Source: Comamonadaceae bacterium
Lineage (GTDB): Bacteria > Pseudomonadota > Gammaproteobacteria > Burkholderiales > Burkholderiaceae_C
DNA: 64,000 bases
Assembly: GCA_947476285.1 (NCBI GenBank)
Contig: CANJPU010000023.1
Coordinates: 1 to 64,000 of the forward strand
Direction of reading: 5' to 3'
Shown here: piece by piece, positions 1 to 9,362 of the stretch
How positions within the stretch are numbered: the first letter of the stretch is position 1
Layout: each line of letters begins with the position of its first letter
Notes under the pieces: model-generated
What the model was told of the DNA's origin: nothing
Databases searched by the model: none
The model's input: only the letters and a program-made list of their open reading frames with translations
Made by a program: the position numbers and the translations under genes

Positions 1-43
1 CAGCAGGGATCGCCCGCAGTGCGGACTTTGTGAGAGACTTCAT
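1..43 (-). CDS. N-terminal end of a truncated gene
   Basis: On the minus strand an ATG at 43 is preceded by a good ribosome binding site (AAAGGAACC, about 5 bases before the start) and opens a frame that runs off the window edge, reading MKSLTKSALRAIPA. The basic start followed by small hydrophobic residues would fit a signal peptide, but 14 residues are too few to assign a family. It could be another exported solute receptor; that is inference only. Confidence 0.45.
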   Translation of the reverse strand, partial: MKSLTKSALRAIPA

Positions 44-74
44 TTCGGTGGTTCCTTTCTTTGCTTGCTAGGCA

Positions 75-94
75 CCCGCATGTTCACATGCGGG
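75..94. repeat. Perfect hairpin, 8-bp stem and 4-base loop
   Basis: CCCGCATG (75-82), loop TTCA, CATGCGGG (87-94). It lies about 30 bases upstream of the minus-strand start at 43, so it is in or near that gene's leader or promoter. There is no T-run, so a simple intrinsic terminator is unlikely; an operator or leader hairpin is possible. Confidence 0.5.
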
Positions 95-284
95 CGAAAG
101 GAGCCGCCACCCTCAGCTCATCTGTTCAACAAGTTCTGGGACATCGCCTCCATTTACTACCCAATAGCCGCCACTCGTGATTACCTGCTCTTGGCCCACA
201 CGCGAACTCCAACATACTGATGGGGTTTCTCTGAAGCGGTCGTACGTTGCCGGGAGTTGAGCGCACTCGAATGACCGCAGTCAG

Positions 285-304
285 GCGACCAATTGATTGG
301 TCGC
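285..304. repeat. 20-base palindrome, candidate operator
   Basis: GCGACCAAT, two central bases TG, ATTGGTCGC: arms of nine bases match perfectly. It lies downstream of the RHH gene ending at 396 and is not inside a supported gene. The two-base centre suits dimeric protein binding better than an RNA hairpin loop. No partner is identified. Confidence 0.45.
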
Positions 305-395
305 TTCACCCGCAAGTGATCAAGCGCCATGCGATGGCGCCACGATGGCGCTGCGCTTAACGCGGACGCGCAAGCCTCGGTCATTGCAGTAGAGA

Positions 396-617
396 TCAGC
401 GGTGCGCAGCACCTGGCCGCGCGCGCAGGAGCGGCAGGTTGGAAGCCGCTACTTCAAGCCGCTCTGCCAGCCAGACTTTGATGACAGACTGCCTGGTGAC
501 CCCCAGTTTGCTGGCTTCGCGATCGAGCGAGTCAATCATCCAAGTGGGGAAGTCGACGTTCACCCGTTTCTGCACTTGCAGCGCGCGCCTGGCTTTGGAC
601 ACGTCAAGAGATGCCAT
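396..617 (-). CDS. Ribbon-helix-helix (CopG/BrnA-like) antitoxin, second copy
   Basis: A 73-residue protein beginning MASLDVSKARRAL. The segment QKRVNVDFPTWMIDSLDREA followed by SKLGVTRQSVIKVWLAERL fits the beta strand plus two helices of CopG/MetJ-type RHH antitoxins that bind operator DNA as dimers. The ATG at 617 has GAGG upstream and begins 17 bases after the stop of the first RHH gene, so both belong to the brnT transcript. It differs in sequence from the upstream BrnA and is not a simple duplicate. A longer frame exists upstream but overlaps the neighbour and lacks a ribosome binding site. Role as co-antitoxin or repressor is inferred. Confidence 0.7.
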   Translation of the reverse strand: MASLDVSKARRALQVQKRVNVDFPTWMIDSLDREASKLGVTRQSVIKVWLAERLEVAASNLPLLRARPGAAHR

Positions 618-633
618 CAGGTCCACACCCTCG

Positions 634-858
634 TCAAACAACCTGTGGCCAATTGATTTGCACCTTGCGGCTATTGGCAAGGCAGTCGCGCAGGTACAGG
701 TTAATGAGACTCTGATACGGAACGCCTGCCTCATCGGCCATACCTTTGAAATACTGCACAACGTCTTCTGACAGTCGCATCGTGACTGGCTTCTTCAATT
801 TGGAGGCGTAGGGGTTTTTGCGGGACTTCAGCTTAGAGAGATCGTATTGCGCTTTCAT
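634..858 (-). CDS. brnA: BrnA-type antitoxin
   Basis: A 74-residue protein whose central KKPVTMRLSEDVVQYFKGMA and following VPYQSLINLYLRDCL match the BrnA pattern: an RHH fold that neutralises BrnT and represses the operon. Its ATG overlaps the last codons of brnT (858 against the brnT stop at 855-857), the usual translational coupling of this toxin-first pair. BrnA is known to form a tetrameric complex with BrnT and autoregulate; that is family knowledge, not seen here. Confidence 0.75.
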   Translation of the reverse strand: MKAQYDLSKLKSRKNPYASKLKKPVTMRLSEDVVQYFKGMADEAGVPYQSLINLYLRDCLANSRKVQINWPQVV

Positions 859-1142
859 GTGTGACCACCTCGATAAAACGCGCTTTCACGCTTGGTTGCC
901 TTTCGGGCCGAAATGATGCGAATAGCAGCGCCGTGATGCCGTTCGCAATGACTGACGATGAGCAGATTCGCCCTGGAACTCATGCCAAGCATCAAGAAAC
1001 GCTGTTCATCAGAGGAATGCTCATCATCAAAGAACTGAACGCCAAACTCGTCGAAGAAAGTCGACTTCGCCTCTTCAAAAGACACCCGGTGCTTCTTGAG
1101 ATTTTCTCTTGCTTTCGCCTCATCCCACTCAAATGAAATCAT
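855..1142 (-). CDS. brnT: BrnT family toxin (DUF497)
   Basis: A 95-residue protein opening MISFEWDEAKARENLKKHRV and continuing SFEEAKSTFFDEF, the signature of BrnT, a RelE-fold ribonuclease that arrests growth when free of antitoxin. The C-terminal RIISARKATKRESAFY is also typical. It is first in a three-gene minus-strand operon with two RHH proteins. The ATG has no Shine-Dalgarno sequence, and the only strong promoter hexamers place the transcript start at or very near the ATG, so translation may be leaderless. Confidence 0.85.
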   Translation of the reverse strand: MISFEWDEAKARENLKKHRVSFEEAKSTFFDEFGVQFFDDEHSSDEQRFLMLGMSSRANLLIVSHCERHHGAAIRIISARKATKRESAFYRGGHT

Positions 1143-1148
1143 ACGTAC

Positions 1149-1176
1149 ATTGTATTTATGATGTTTTGAAAGTCAA
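1149..1176 (-). promoter_or_regulatory. Sigma-70 promoter of the brnT operon
   Basis: Read on the minus strand: TTGACT (1176-1171), a 16-base spacer and TACAAT (1154-1149). The -10 box ends six bases before the brnT ATG. The half-sites TAC/GTA around the -10 could serve as an autoregulatory operator. Confidence 0.6.
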
Positions 1177-1293
1177 GTGGCGATAAGGCAAAAAAGGAGG
1201 TGCAACAGGGGAGGCTGCCCGACGGTCGAGCCGAGCGCGGCGAGCGCCTTGATTATCCCAAGCGGCGAGTTCTCGTCGCCAACGACAACGGTA

Positions 1294-3570
1294 TCAAAAA
1301 TCCGCCACCAGCGACACCCGCGCATGCCGCGGCGCCTGGGTGTAAGCCTCTGTCACGGTAGAAGAAGCTGCCAGGCCCTGCACATCGGGCCACATCCAGT
1401 ACTTGCGCGAGGTGAGGTTGATTACGCTGGCGGTGAGGCGCAAGTCCTTGCGGATTCGCCATTGGCCTGACAGGTCCAGGGTGGTCGATGCGGGCACGGT
1501 GACCTGGGTGTTGGGGGCCTTCACCAGCAAGGGGCTGTCGATGTCGCTGGTGCTTTTGGCGGCGTGGTGGCGCAGGTCCAGGCGCAGGTCCCACTGCGCG
1601 GTGTCGTAGCCTGCGCCAAGCGATAGACGCGACGGGTCGATGGAGTTGAGTGGCTTGCCGTTGCTGCTGTTGACGCCGCGTGCCTGGCCGTAGGTGAACC
1701 ACAGGTTCACCTTGCCCCCTGCCACGCGGCCAGCTTCCATTCGGCCCTTTAGTTCCAGGCCATGAATGCGGGCGCGATCGGTGTTCACGGTCTGGAACAG
1801 CTTGGGGTCGCCGGCCACGCCGGTGCCGCTGATCAGCACGTTGTCAACGATCAGGTTGGAGAAGCGCCCGGTGAATGCGGCCAGGTCCAGGCTGGCGCGC
1901 TCGGTGCGCCAGCGCGCGCCGGCTTCGGCGCTGCGGCTCTTCTCTGGCTTGAGGTCCGGGTTGGGTACGACGACAACCTGCTCTGCCGCGTTTTCATAAT
2001 AGCCATTGACCTGATGGGCATTGGGCGCGCGAAAGCCGCCGGCGTAGTTGCCAAACAGGCTCCATTCATTGCCGGCCGCATAAAGCACGCCCAGCTTGGG
2101 CGAGACGGCCGATCCCGACAGCGAGCGGGCCGGCAGCTTGGCCGGCGGGTAAAAGCCCGACTGACTCAGCACTCTCAGATCGAAGCGGTCGACTCGCACG
2201 CCTGGGGTCACCGACCAGCGCGGCCCTATCCACTCAGACTGCAGGTAGAGCGCGTCGCTGCTCTCGCGCGTGTCGGGAAAGCGCTTGAGCGGAAACACCT
2301 CAGGCGGCAGTGAATTGATGCCGGTGTACACGTTGGTGATCTTGGCAGTGCTGTGATCAAAGCCATAGGTGAGCTTGTGCGACCAGTCAGGCGAGATGCG
2401 CGCTGCCTTGTCAAGCTGCAGGCCGAACTGCCAAGTGTTCTCAGCATAGGAGACATCGCGGAAACGATCGGGCGATGTGTTGAGATCGCTGTTGCCGAGC
2501 TGGCGGGATTTTGCATTTTGCGCACCCAGCACCGCTTGTATCTGGTCGGCCAACACGCTGCGCACCGGCATGCGCGAGTCCAGCGTCACGCGGTCTCGGG
2601 CCATGTCCATCGACGCGCGTTCGTCCATCACGGCAGAGGCGATCTGCGAGGCGGTGCCTGTCAGCGGCAAGCGGGCGCGGCTGGACAGCAGATTGACGTT
2701 CGATGCCCTGGCCACATGCTCCAGCGTCAAGGTGTGGCGCGCACCGGCGCCGGGGCGAAGCACGAACTTGCCCAGAAGCGCTTCGTCGCGATCATCCTGC
2801 GGATTGGGGCGGGTGCGGTCGATGTTGGGGGAATCCTTGCTGCCCATGTTGTCTCGCGCATGCGCGTTGCGGCCAGATGCGCTCACCAGCCAAGTGAGTG
2901 CATCGCTCGCGCGGCCGGCCAGTGTTGCCGAAAGGCGCAGGCCCTGGTCTTCTGCGCTCCAGCTTGCGCCAGCGCGGCCGCCCAATGTTCTGGGGCCTGC
3001 CGCACCGGGCGTGAGAAAGTCTTCAGGCACCAGGGTGACAAAGTTCACCAGCCCGGCCATGCCATCAGATCCGTAGAGGGCGGATGCGGGGCCGCGCACG
3101 ACCTCAATGCGTTTGACCAGATCGAGAGACAGATAGTCACGGCCGAACGCATTGCCGCCAAAGGCATAGCTGCGCGGCACACGGATGCCATCGACCAGCA
3201 TTAGCACCCGGTTGCCGCCCAGGCCTCTGATGGTGAAGCCGGTGTTGCCGTCGCGGCCAGTGCTGTTGGCCGGGCCAGTGATGGCAAAGCGAGATGGCGC
3301 ATGCCTCACCGAGACATTGCCCAGCTCTCGTGCCGCATCGCGGATGTCCATGATCTGTGCGCGCTCCATCTCGGGTGCGGCCAGCACGTCCGATGACAGA
3401 GGCAGTTCGTCGGCGGACTGCTCATGGCGCGAGCCGGTGATCAGCACCTGGCTGAGCGTGAGGGCGGGTGCCTGTGCGTGCGCGGCGGATAAGGCCGCGC
3501 TGGCCACAATGGCGCAGGCCACTTGAGCGGCACGCTGGACGGGATCTCGGGTGCGGTTAGGTGAATTCAT
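1294..3570 (-). CDS. TonB-dependent outer-membrane receptor, heme/hemoglobin type
   Basis: A 758-residue protein with a signal peptide (cleavage near AHA-QAP), a TonB-box-like segment (LTLSQVLITGSR), a plug domain with the motif IRGLGGNRVLMLVDGIRVPR and IEVVRGPASALYGSDGMAG, and a long beta-barrel ending in Phe. The FRAP motif followed downstream by NPDLKPE is the mark of heme/hemoglobin receptors (HemR/HmuR group), which take heme across the outer membrane using TonB-ExbBD energy. No ExbB/ExbD, heme ABC transporter or heme oxygenase is adjacent. It is divergent from nirS, whose product needs heme c and heme d1, so a link to heme demand is plausible but inferred. The start at 3570 has a weak ribosome binding site. 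Confidence 0.85.
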   Translation of the reverse strand: MNSPNRTRDPVQRAAQVACAIVASAALSAAHAQAPALTLSQVLITGSRHEQSADELPLSSDVLAAPEMERAQIMDIRDAARELGNVSVRHAPSRFAITGPANSTGRDGNTGFTIRGLGGNRVLMLVDGIRVPRSYAFGGNAFGRDYLSLDLVKRIEVVRGPASALYGSDGMAGLVNFVTLVPEDFLTPGAAGPRTLGGRAGASWSAEDQGLRLSATLAGRASDALTWLVSASGRNAHARDNMGSKDSPNIDRTRPNPQDDRDEALLGKFVLRPGAGARHTLTLEHVARASNVNLLSSRARLPLTGTASQIASAVMDERASMDMARDRVTLDSRMPVRSVLADQIQAVLGAQNAKSRQLGNSDLNTSPDRFRDVSYAENTWQFGLQLDKAARISPDWSHKLTYGFDHSTAKITNVYTGINSLPPEVFPLKRFPDTRESSDALYLQSEWIGPRWSVTPGVRVDRFDLRVLSQSGFYPPAKLPARSLSGSAVSPKLGVLYAAGNEWSLFGNYAGGFRAPNAHQVNGYYENAAEQVVVVPNPDLKPEKSRSAEAGARWRTERASLDLAAFTGRFSNLIVDNVLISGTGVAGDPKLFQTVNTDRARIHGLELKGRMEAGRVAGGKVNLWFTYGQARGVNSSNGKPLNSIDPSRLSLGAGYDTAQWDLRLDLRHHAAKSTSDIDSPLLVKAPNTQVTVPASTTLDLSGQWRIRKDLRLTASVINLTSRKYWMWPDVQGLAASSTVTEAYTQAPRHARVSLVADF

Positions 3571-3637
3571 GGGTGAACATGTTGGTTTGTCAGATTATTG
3601 AAGAGGCCTGCATAAATTAAAGATGCAAACCACATGA

Positions 3638-5509
<1,872 letters not shown>

Positions 5510-5576
5510 GCCAGTTCCACCAACGCATGCCGGCCCTGCGCCGGTGCGGTGCGGGGTGGACCCCAAGGAGAATTGC

Positions 5577-5882
5577 ATGAAGAGATTATGGGTGGCCAGT
5601 GCAGTGATGCTGGCTTTCGCGGCGCAGGCCGCCGCAATTGACGACACAATGACCAAGGTGGGGTGCATGGCCTGCCACACCAAGGACAAGAAATTGGTCG
5701 GGCCGGCTTTCAAGGACATCGCTGCCAAGTACAAGGGGCAGGATGCTGTGACCAAGCTGATGGAGAAGGTGCGCAAGGGCGGCTCGGGCGTGTATGGGCC
5801 GGTGCCGATGGCGCCCAATCCACCCGACAAGATCAACGACGCAGACCTCAAAGCGGCGGTGGAGTTGATCCTCAAGTCATGA
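5577..5882 (+). CDS. nirM: Cytochrome c551-type electron donor
   Basis: A 101-residue exported protein with a signal peptide ending AQAAA and a single class I heme c site CMACH (Cys30, Cys33, His34). The later GVYGPVPMAPNP supplies the axial Met (Met78) in the form typical of Pseudomonas-type c551/c8 cytochromes that pass electrons to NirS. The ATG at 5577 has AAGGAG eight bases upstream, and the gene starts 67 bases after nirS, so co-transcription is likely. The symbol is by analogy; a short NirC is an alternative. Confidence 0.8.
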   Translation: MKRLWVASAVMLAFAAQAAAIDDTMTKVGCMACHTKDKKLVGPAFKDIAAKYKGQDAVTKLMEKVRKGGSGVYGPVPMAPNPPDKINDADLKAAVELILKS

Positions 5883-5902
5883 CATGACATGACCTGACAT
5901 GA
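5878..5902 (+). repeat. Short GACAT/GACCT pentamer repeat
   Basis: Four near-identical five-base units (GACAT, GACAT, GACCT, GACAT) follow directly on the end of nirM. Such a run can arise by slippage. It lies 20-45 bases before the TTG start of the d1-like gene and may fall in its leader. Confidence 0.4.
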
Positions 5903-5924
5903 TCCGCACCTGACAGGGGCCGAC

Positions 5925-6617
5925 TTGCTGCCACGCATCGCGCGCTCTCTTGCAGCCGCCATGCTGGGTGCGATGTTTGCATCAGCGGCCGCGCAGGTGC
6001 AGGCGATCTCTGGTGATGGGCAGTGGCTCATCGCTGCGAGCGAGCAGCCTGTTTCGCTCAGCCTGTTCGATGCAGACCGCCGCCTGGTGCGCACGCTTGC
6101 GGCCGTCAGCCAGGATGGCCAGAGCGCATCACGGGTTGCGTCGCTGAAGGTTGCGCACTTGCGCAAGAGTTTCATCGTGACGTTCACCGACATGCGCGAG
6201 CTATGGGAGATCTCATACGACCCCAAGGCTGAGCCGATTTTTGACGGGCTGGTGCATGACTACCGCATGGGCGAGGGCATTGGGCGGCCGGGCTTTCTGG
6301 GCGCGCGGCGCACGGCGCTGGCGGCGCCGCTGGCTGTGCTGCTGCTCGATCACTTGCAGCGTCACGTGTTGGGCGCTTGGTTGGGGCAGGATGGTGGCAT
6401 GCAAGACAAGGAAGCTGCAGTGCAGGTGATCAATCTGGACATTCGACGGCGTATCACTGAAATCAAACTCGATGCGCCTGCAAGCAGCGGCGAGGCCGTC
6501 ATCCGCGACGGCCAGCAGTTGCTGACGCTGACGGTGCCGCAGAACAAGCAGGTGGTGGTCATCGACCCAAAGGGCTGGACAAAGCTGCGCACTGTCTCGT
6601 CTGATGATTCAAATTAG
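5925..6617 (+). CDS. Shortened cytochrome d1-propeller protein
   Basis: A 230-residue protein from a TTG start with AGGGG upstream. It has a signal peptide (LAAAMLGAMFASAAA) and then a segment resembling the middle of the d1-heme propeller in NirS/NirN-like proteins: WEISYDPKAEPIFDGLVHDY, a GFLGARRT-type turn, and VINLDIRRRITEI. The cytochrome c domain and roughly the last half of the propeller seen in full-length relatives are missing, and the usual GMPHLGSG-like segment reads DAPASSGE. It could be a stable small periplasmic protein or a decaying d1 gene with an open frame. It sits between nirM and nsrR, both on the same strand. Confidence 0.6.
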   Translation: MLPRIARSLAAAMLGAMFASAAAQVQAISGDGQWLIAASEQPVSLSLFDADRRLVRTLAAVSQDGQSASRVASLKVAHLRKSFIVTFTDMRELWEISYDPKAEPIFDGLVHDYRMGEGIGRPGFLGARRTALAAPLAVLLLDHLQRHVLGAWLGQDGGMQDKEAAVQVINLDIRRRITEIKLDAPASSGEAVIRDGQQLLTLTVPQNKQVVVIDPKGWTKLRTVSSDDSN

Positions 6618-6664
6618 AATCAAATGCGGCATTGCGGCACACCTGAACTCGGAGCGAACCTACC

Positions 6665-7168
6665 ATGCGCCTGACCCAATGGACTGACTACACCCTGCGC
6701 GTGCTGATGTACTGCGCAGCGTGCCGGTCCCGGCCGCAGCCTGTCACCATCAGCGAGATAGCCGACACCCACGGCATCTCACGCAGCCATCTGACCAAAA
6801 TCGTGCAGGAGCTCGCGGCCAAGGGGATGCTGGAGACCACGCGCGGACGCGGGGGCGGCATTCGCCTGCTGATGCCGGCCGAGCAGATCAACCTGGGCGA
6901 AGTGGTGCGCGCCACTGAGACCGACTTTGCAGAGACCGACTTTGCACTGGTTGAATGCTTTGATCCCGAGCACAATCGATGCCTCATGATCAATCGTTGC
7001 GATCTGCAAGACGTGCTGGAGCGAGCAATTAAGAGCTTTCTGGCTGTGCTCGATGCGGTAACGCTGGCCGATCTGGTGCCTGCGCCAAGGGCCACTGTCG
7101 CCCTGCCCATGCCGCGCCGCATGACCAGGGTGCCGGGAATGCCGCCCGTGCGCGCCCGCAGCAAATAG
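6665..7168 (+). CDS. nsrR: NsrR nitric-oxide-sensing Rrf2 repressor
   Basis: A 167-residue Rrf2-family regulator. The N-terminal winged helix (MRLTQWTDYTLRVLMYCA, later ISRSHLTKIVQEL and RGRGGGIRL) and three cysteines (Cys98 in VECF, Cys106 and Cys112) spaced as Fe-S ligands identify NsrR, whose cluster is destroyed by NO, relieving repression of NO-detoxification and denitrification genes. The residues just before Cys98 contain an in-frame duplication (ETDFA twice, residues 85-94) not expected in the family. It lies downstream of nirS, whose product makes NO, a sensible feedback arrangement. The extra five residues lie next to the cluster and could alter sensing. Confidence 0.87.
   Translation: MRLTQWTDYTLRVLMYCAACRSRPQPVTISEIADTHGISRSHLTKIVQELAAKGMLETTRGRGGGIRLLMPAEQINLGEVVRATETDFAETDFALVECFDPEHNRCLMINRCDLQDVLERAIKSFLAVLDAVTLADLVPAPRATVALPMPRRMTRVPGMPPVRARSK
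6917..6946 (+). repeat. Perfect 15-base tandem duplication inside nsrR
   Basis: GAGACCGACTTTGCA occurs twice back to back (6917-6931 and 6932-6946), adding five residues in frame to NsrR close to its first cluster cysteine. A perfect copy with no silent changes suggests a recent slippage event. Confidence 0.9.
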
Positions 7169-7171
7169 ACC

Positions 7172-8101
7172 ATGCCGCAGATTGAGCACCGCCTCGCATC
7201 CCTTCGCAAGATGGCCGTGTTGTGTGCGGTGCTGGTGCTGCTCATCACCAGCCTGAGCGCTTTCATCCGTCTGACGCGAGCCGGCCTGGGCTGTGAGCCG
7301 TGGCCGCAGTGTTATGGCCAGAGCGCGCGCCAGGTGCAGCAGTCGGCCGCGCCACCGGCCAGCGCGTGGGTGGCCGCAGTGCGCATCACACACCGAGTGA
7401 CAGCCGTTGCCGCATTGCTCTTGATCATCGTGATGCTGATGGCCACCTTGTCCAAGTCGCCCATGCTGTGGCGCGAAGGCCGCATGGTGCTCGGTCTGTT
7501 GGCACTGGCATTGTTTCTCGCGGTGCTGGGCCGCTGGACTGCCGACGCGCGCGTGCCGGCGGTGGTGCTGGGTAATCTGCTGGGTGGCTTCGCCATGTTT
7601 GCGCTCAGTTGCGGGCTGGCTCGGCGCGCTCCAGCCACTTCTGTGCCGTCGCGTGAAGACAGGGCGTTGCGGCGCTGGGCCGTGCTGGGCGTGATGGTGC
7701 TGGTGCTGCAATTGATTCTGGGCGGACTGGTCAGCGCGGCTCATGCATCGCTCAGTTGTGGGGGCCTCGCAAGCTGCGATCTCTCGGGCGCCTCATGGCA
7801 GTTGCTCAATCCATGGCATGAACCTTTGTTCGATCAGGGCGATCCGATCAACCGCGCTGGCGCCTTGGTGCATTGGCTGCACCGAGCCGGTGCGCTGCTG
7901 CTTGTTGCGGTCTTGCTGCCTCTGGGTGTGCTGGCATGGCGGCGTGGGCGCGCTGCCGGGTGGATGTTGATCTTGCTGCTGGTGTTGCAAGTGATGCTTG
8001 GCGCGGCGCTGGTGCTTGCCGGCGCGCCATTGGCAGTGGCGCTGGCGCACAACATGGTGGCCGCGCTGCTGCTGGCCGTGGCGCTGAGCATGTGCACTTA
8101 G
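7172..8101 (+). CDS. ctaA: Heme A synthase, COX15/CtaA family
   Basis: A 309-residue membrane protein with about eight transmembrane helices. It would oxidise heme O to heme A for aa3-type cytochrome oxidase. The first helix is followed by SAFIRLTRAGLGCEPWPQC, the family's opening signature with a cysteine pair in the first outside loop (Cys41, Cys47), and a second pair occurs later (SLSCGGLASC). Heme-ligand histidines are in ITHRVT, HWLHRAGA and AHN. It begins four bases after nsrR, so both share a transcript; CtaB and oxidase genes are not nearby. Confidence 0.82.
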   Translation: MPQIEHRLASLRKMAVLCAVLVLLITSLSAFIRLTRAGLGCEPWPQCYGQSARQVQQSAAPPASAWVAAVRITHRVTAVAALLLIIVMLMATLSKSPMLWREGRMVLGLLALALFLAVLGRWTADARVPAVVLGNLLGGFAMFALSCGLARRAPATSVPSREDRALRRWAVLGVMVLVLQLILGGLVSAAHASLSCGGLASCDLSGASWQLLNPWHEPLFDQGDPINRAGALVHWLHRAGALLLVAVLLPLGVLAWRRGRAAGWMLILLLVLQVMLGAALVLAGAPLAVALAHNMVAALLLAVALSMCT

Positions 8102-8185
8102 GTAATTTGCTTATTGCGTGGGCATTGTGTGGACGGCCGCATGGCCACGTGATCCTGGAGCGGCGCGGGCAAGTTCCTCACAAAC

Positions 8186-8208
8186 TTATCCACATAAATT
8201 GTGGTTAA
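8186..8208. promoter_or_regulatory. Inverted pair of DnaA-box-like sequences
   Basis: TTATCCACA (8186-8194) is a perfect consensus DnaA box; five bases on, TGTGGTTAA (8200-8208) reads TTAACCACA on the other strand, one mismatch away. The pair forms a near-perfect inverted repeat in the gap after ctaA. With only two boxes, no AT-rich unwinding region and no dnaA/dnaN nearby, this is not an origin; it may bind DnaA or be coincidental. Confidence 0.4.
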
Positions 8209-8217
8209 TTCAGTCGC

Positions 8218-8310
8218 TCACAGGCCGATGGTGTATCCGCCATTTGCGGAAAGGTGCTGCCCCGTCACATAGGAGGCTGCGTCCGACAGCAGGAAGCAGA
8301 CGGAACTCGC
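8218..8310 (-). pseudogene. C-terminal remnant of a short-chain dehydrogenase
   Basis: The minus strand reads an open tail of about 30 residues, ASSVCFLLSDAASYVTGQ then HLSANGGYTIGL and a stop. This is the standard end of an SDR (Rossmann) dehydrogenase, where FLxSDxASYVTGQ precedes the last strand. Nothing of the upstream gene is present; the reading frame merges directly with the stop region of the Bug gene at 8315. A deletion or rearrangement that replaced most of the SDR gene is the simplest reading. Confidence 0.8.
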
Positions 8311-8314
8311 GTGC

Positions 8315-9298
8315 TCAGTCCATCTGAAGGTTCATGGGTTTGATGATGCCGGCCCAGCGCGTGGTTTCGGATGCAATGAAGGCGCCGTATTCCTCGGGGG
8401 TGGCTGAAGGGGTGGGCACCTCGCCGCGCGCCTGCATTTTTTCAATCATGTCAGGCGACTTGAGCCCGGCGATCACGGCCGCATGCAGCCTGCGCATCAC
8501 CGCTGGCGGTGTGCCAGTTGGCGCCATCAGCCCAAAGTCAGCATACGAGAAGAGATCGGGATAGCCCGCTTCTTCAAAGGTCTGCACGCCTGCCGGCAGG
8601 ATGGCCTGCCTTTCCTTGCCCATGGAGACCACGATGCGCAGCTTGCCCGAGTTATGCATGACGGCTGCAGTGGAAAGCCCATCGACCATGAAGTCAAGCC
8701 GACCGCCGATGACATCGATGGACGACTGAGAGGTGCCCTTGTAGTGAATCGGCGTCACCTTGATGCCCAGGGCGCGCCCCAGCCATTCGGCCACGATGTG
8801 GGTTTGTGTGCCGGTGCCCACGGTGCCGATGGTGATGCCCTCGGGCTTGGATCTGGCATAGGCGATCATGTCGGCCACTGACTTGACCGGTATCGTGGTG
8901 TTTGCGTTGATCACGTAGGGAAACTTCATGATGCCGGAGATCGGTGCGAAGTCAGCCACCTTGTAGGGGAGGTTGCGAAACAGGCTGGGGTTGGTGGCGG
9001 TCATGGTGCCGTTGGACAGCAGCAGTGTGTAGCCATCCTTGGGTGCCTTGGCCACGGTGGTTGCAGCCACGAAGCCGCCTGCGCTGGGCTTGTTGTCCAC
9101 CACCACGCTCACACCCAGCGTCTTGGCCATCTCAGCAGCCAGGGTGCGCGCGCTGACGTCGGTGGAGCCGCCGGCCGCGTAGGGCACGACGATGGTGATG
9201 GTTTTGTTCGGGAAGTCCTGTGCCTGTAGCAAACCGCAGGCAGTGGACAGGGCCAGCAGCATCGCGGCGAACTTGGGTCTTCTTGATATGAGGTTCAT
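8315..9298 (-). CDS. Bug-family periplasmic solute receptor 1
   Basis: A 327-residue TctC-like binding protein of the tripartite tricarboxylate transporter type, which usually binds a carboxylated solute through two bridging waters. It has a signal peptide ending LLQAQ, the family opening FPNKTITIVVPYAAGGSTD and the DGYTLLLSNG segment. The ATG at 9298 is preceded by GGAGACA. It follows the tetR gene by 64 bases on the same strand and may belong to that operon. Its last codons abut an SDR remnant. The ligand cannot be read from sequence. Confidence 0.88.
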   Translation of the reverse strand: MNLISRRPKFAAMLLALSTACGLLQAQDFPNKTITIVVPYAAGGSTDVSARTLAAEMAKTLGVSVVVDNKPSAGGFVAATTVAKAPKDGYTLLLSNGTMTATNPSLFRNLPYKVADFAPISGIMKFPYVINANTTIPVKSVADMIAYARSKPEGITIGTVGTGTQTHIVAEWLGRALGIKVTPIHYKGTSQSSIDVIGGRLDFMVDGLSTAAVMHNSGKLRIVVSMGKERQAILPAGVQTFEEAGYPDLFSYADFGLMAPTGTPPAVMRRLHAAVIAGLKSPDMIEKMQARGEVPTPSATPEEYGAFIASETTRWAGIIKPMNLQMD

Positions 9299-9362
9299 GG
9301 GTTTGTCTCCGGCTTGTCTTTGGCGCATCAGATCCGCTGATGTCGGGTGGCTTGGGACTCTG

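Larger units (their letters stand above)
44..395. other. Non-coding stretch with three inverted repeats
   Basis: No convincing gene is seen here. It contains three inverted repeats, listed separately or described here: 75-94, 285-304, and a GC-rich pair of 8-base arms (AGCGCCAT at 323-330, ATGGCGCT at 345-352). The last lies just past the end of the minus-strand toxin-antitoxin operon and could end its transcript, although no U-tract follows. Confidence 0.5.

Noticed and set aside
181-384. A 67-codon minus-strand frame downstream of the toxin-antitoxin genes
   Set aside because: No ribosome binding site, no recognisable motif, composition unlike the neighbours, and it covers two inverted repeats.
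8186-8208. Replication origin
   Set aside because: Only two DnaA-like boxes, no AT-rich unwinding region, and no dnaA, dnaN, gidA or parAB genes nearby.
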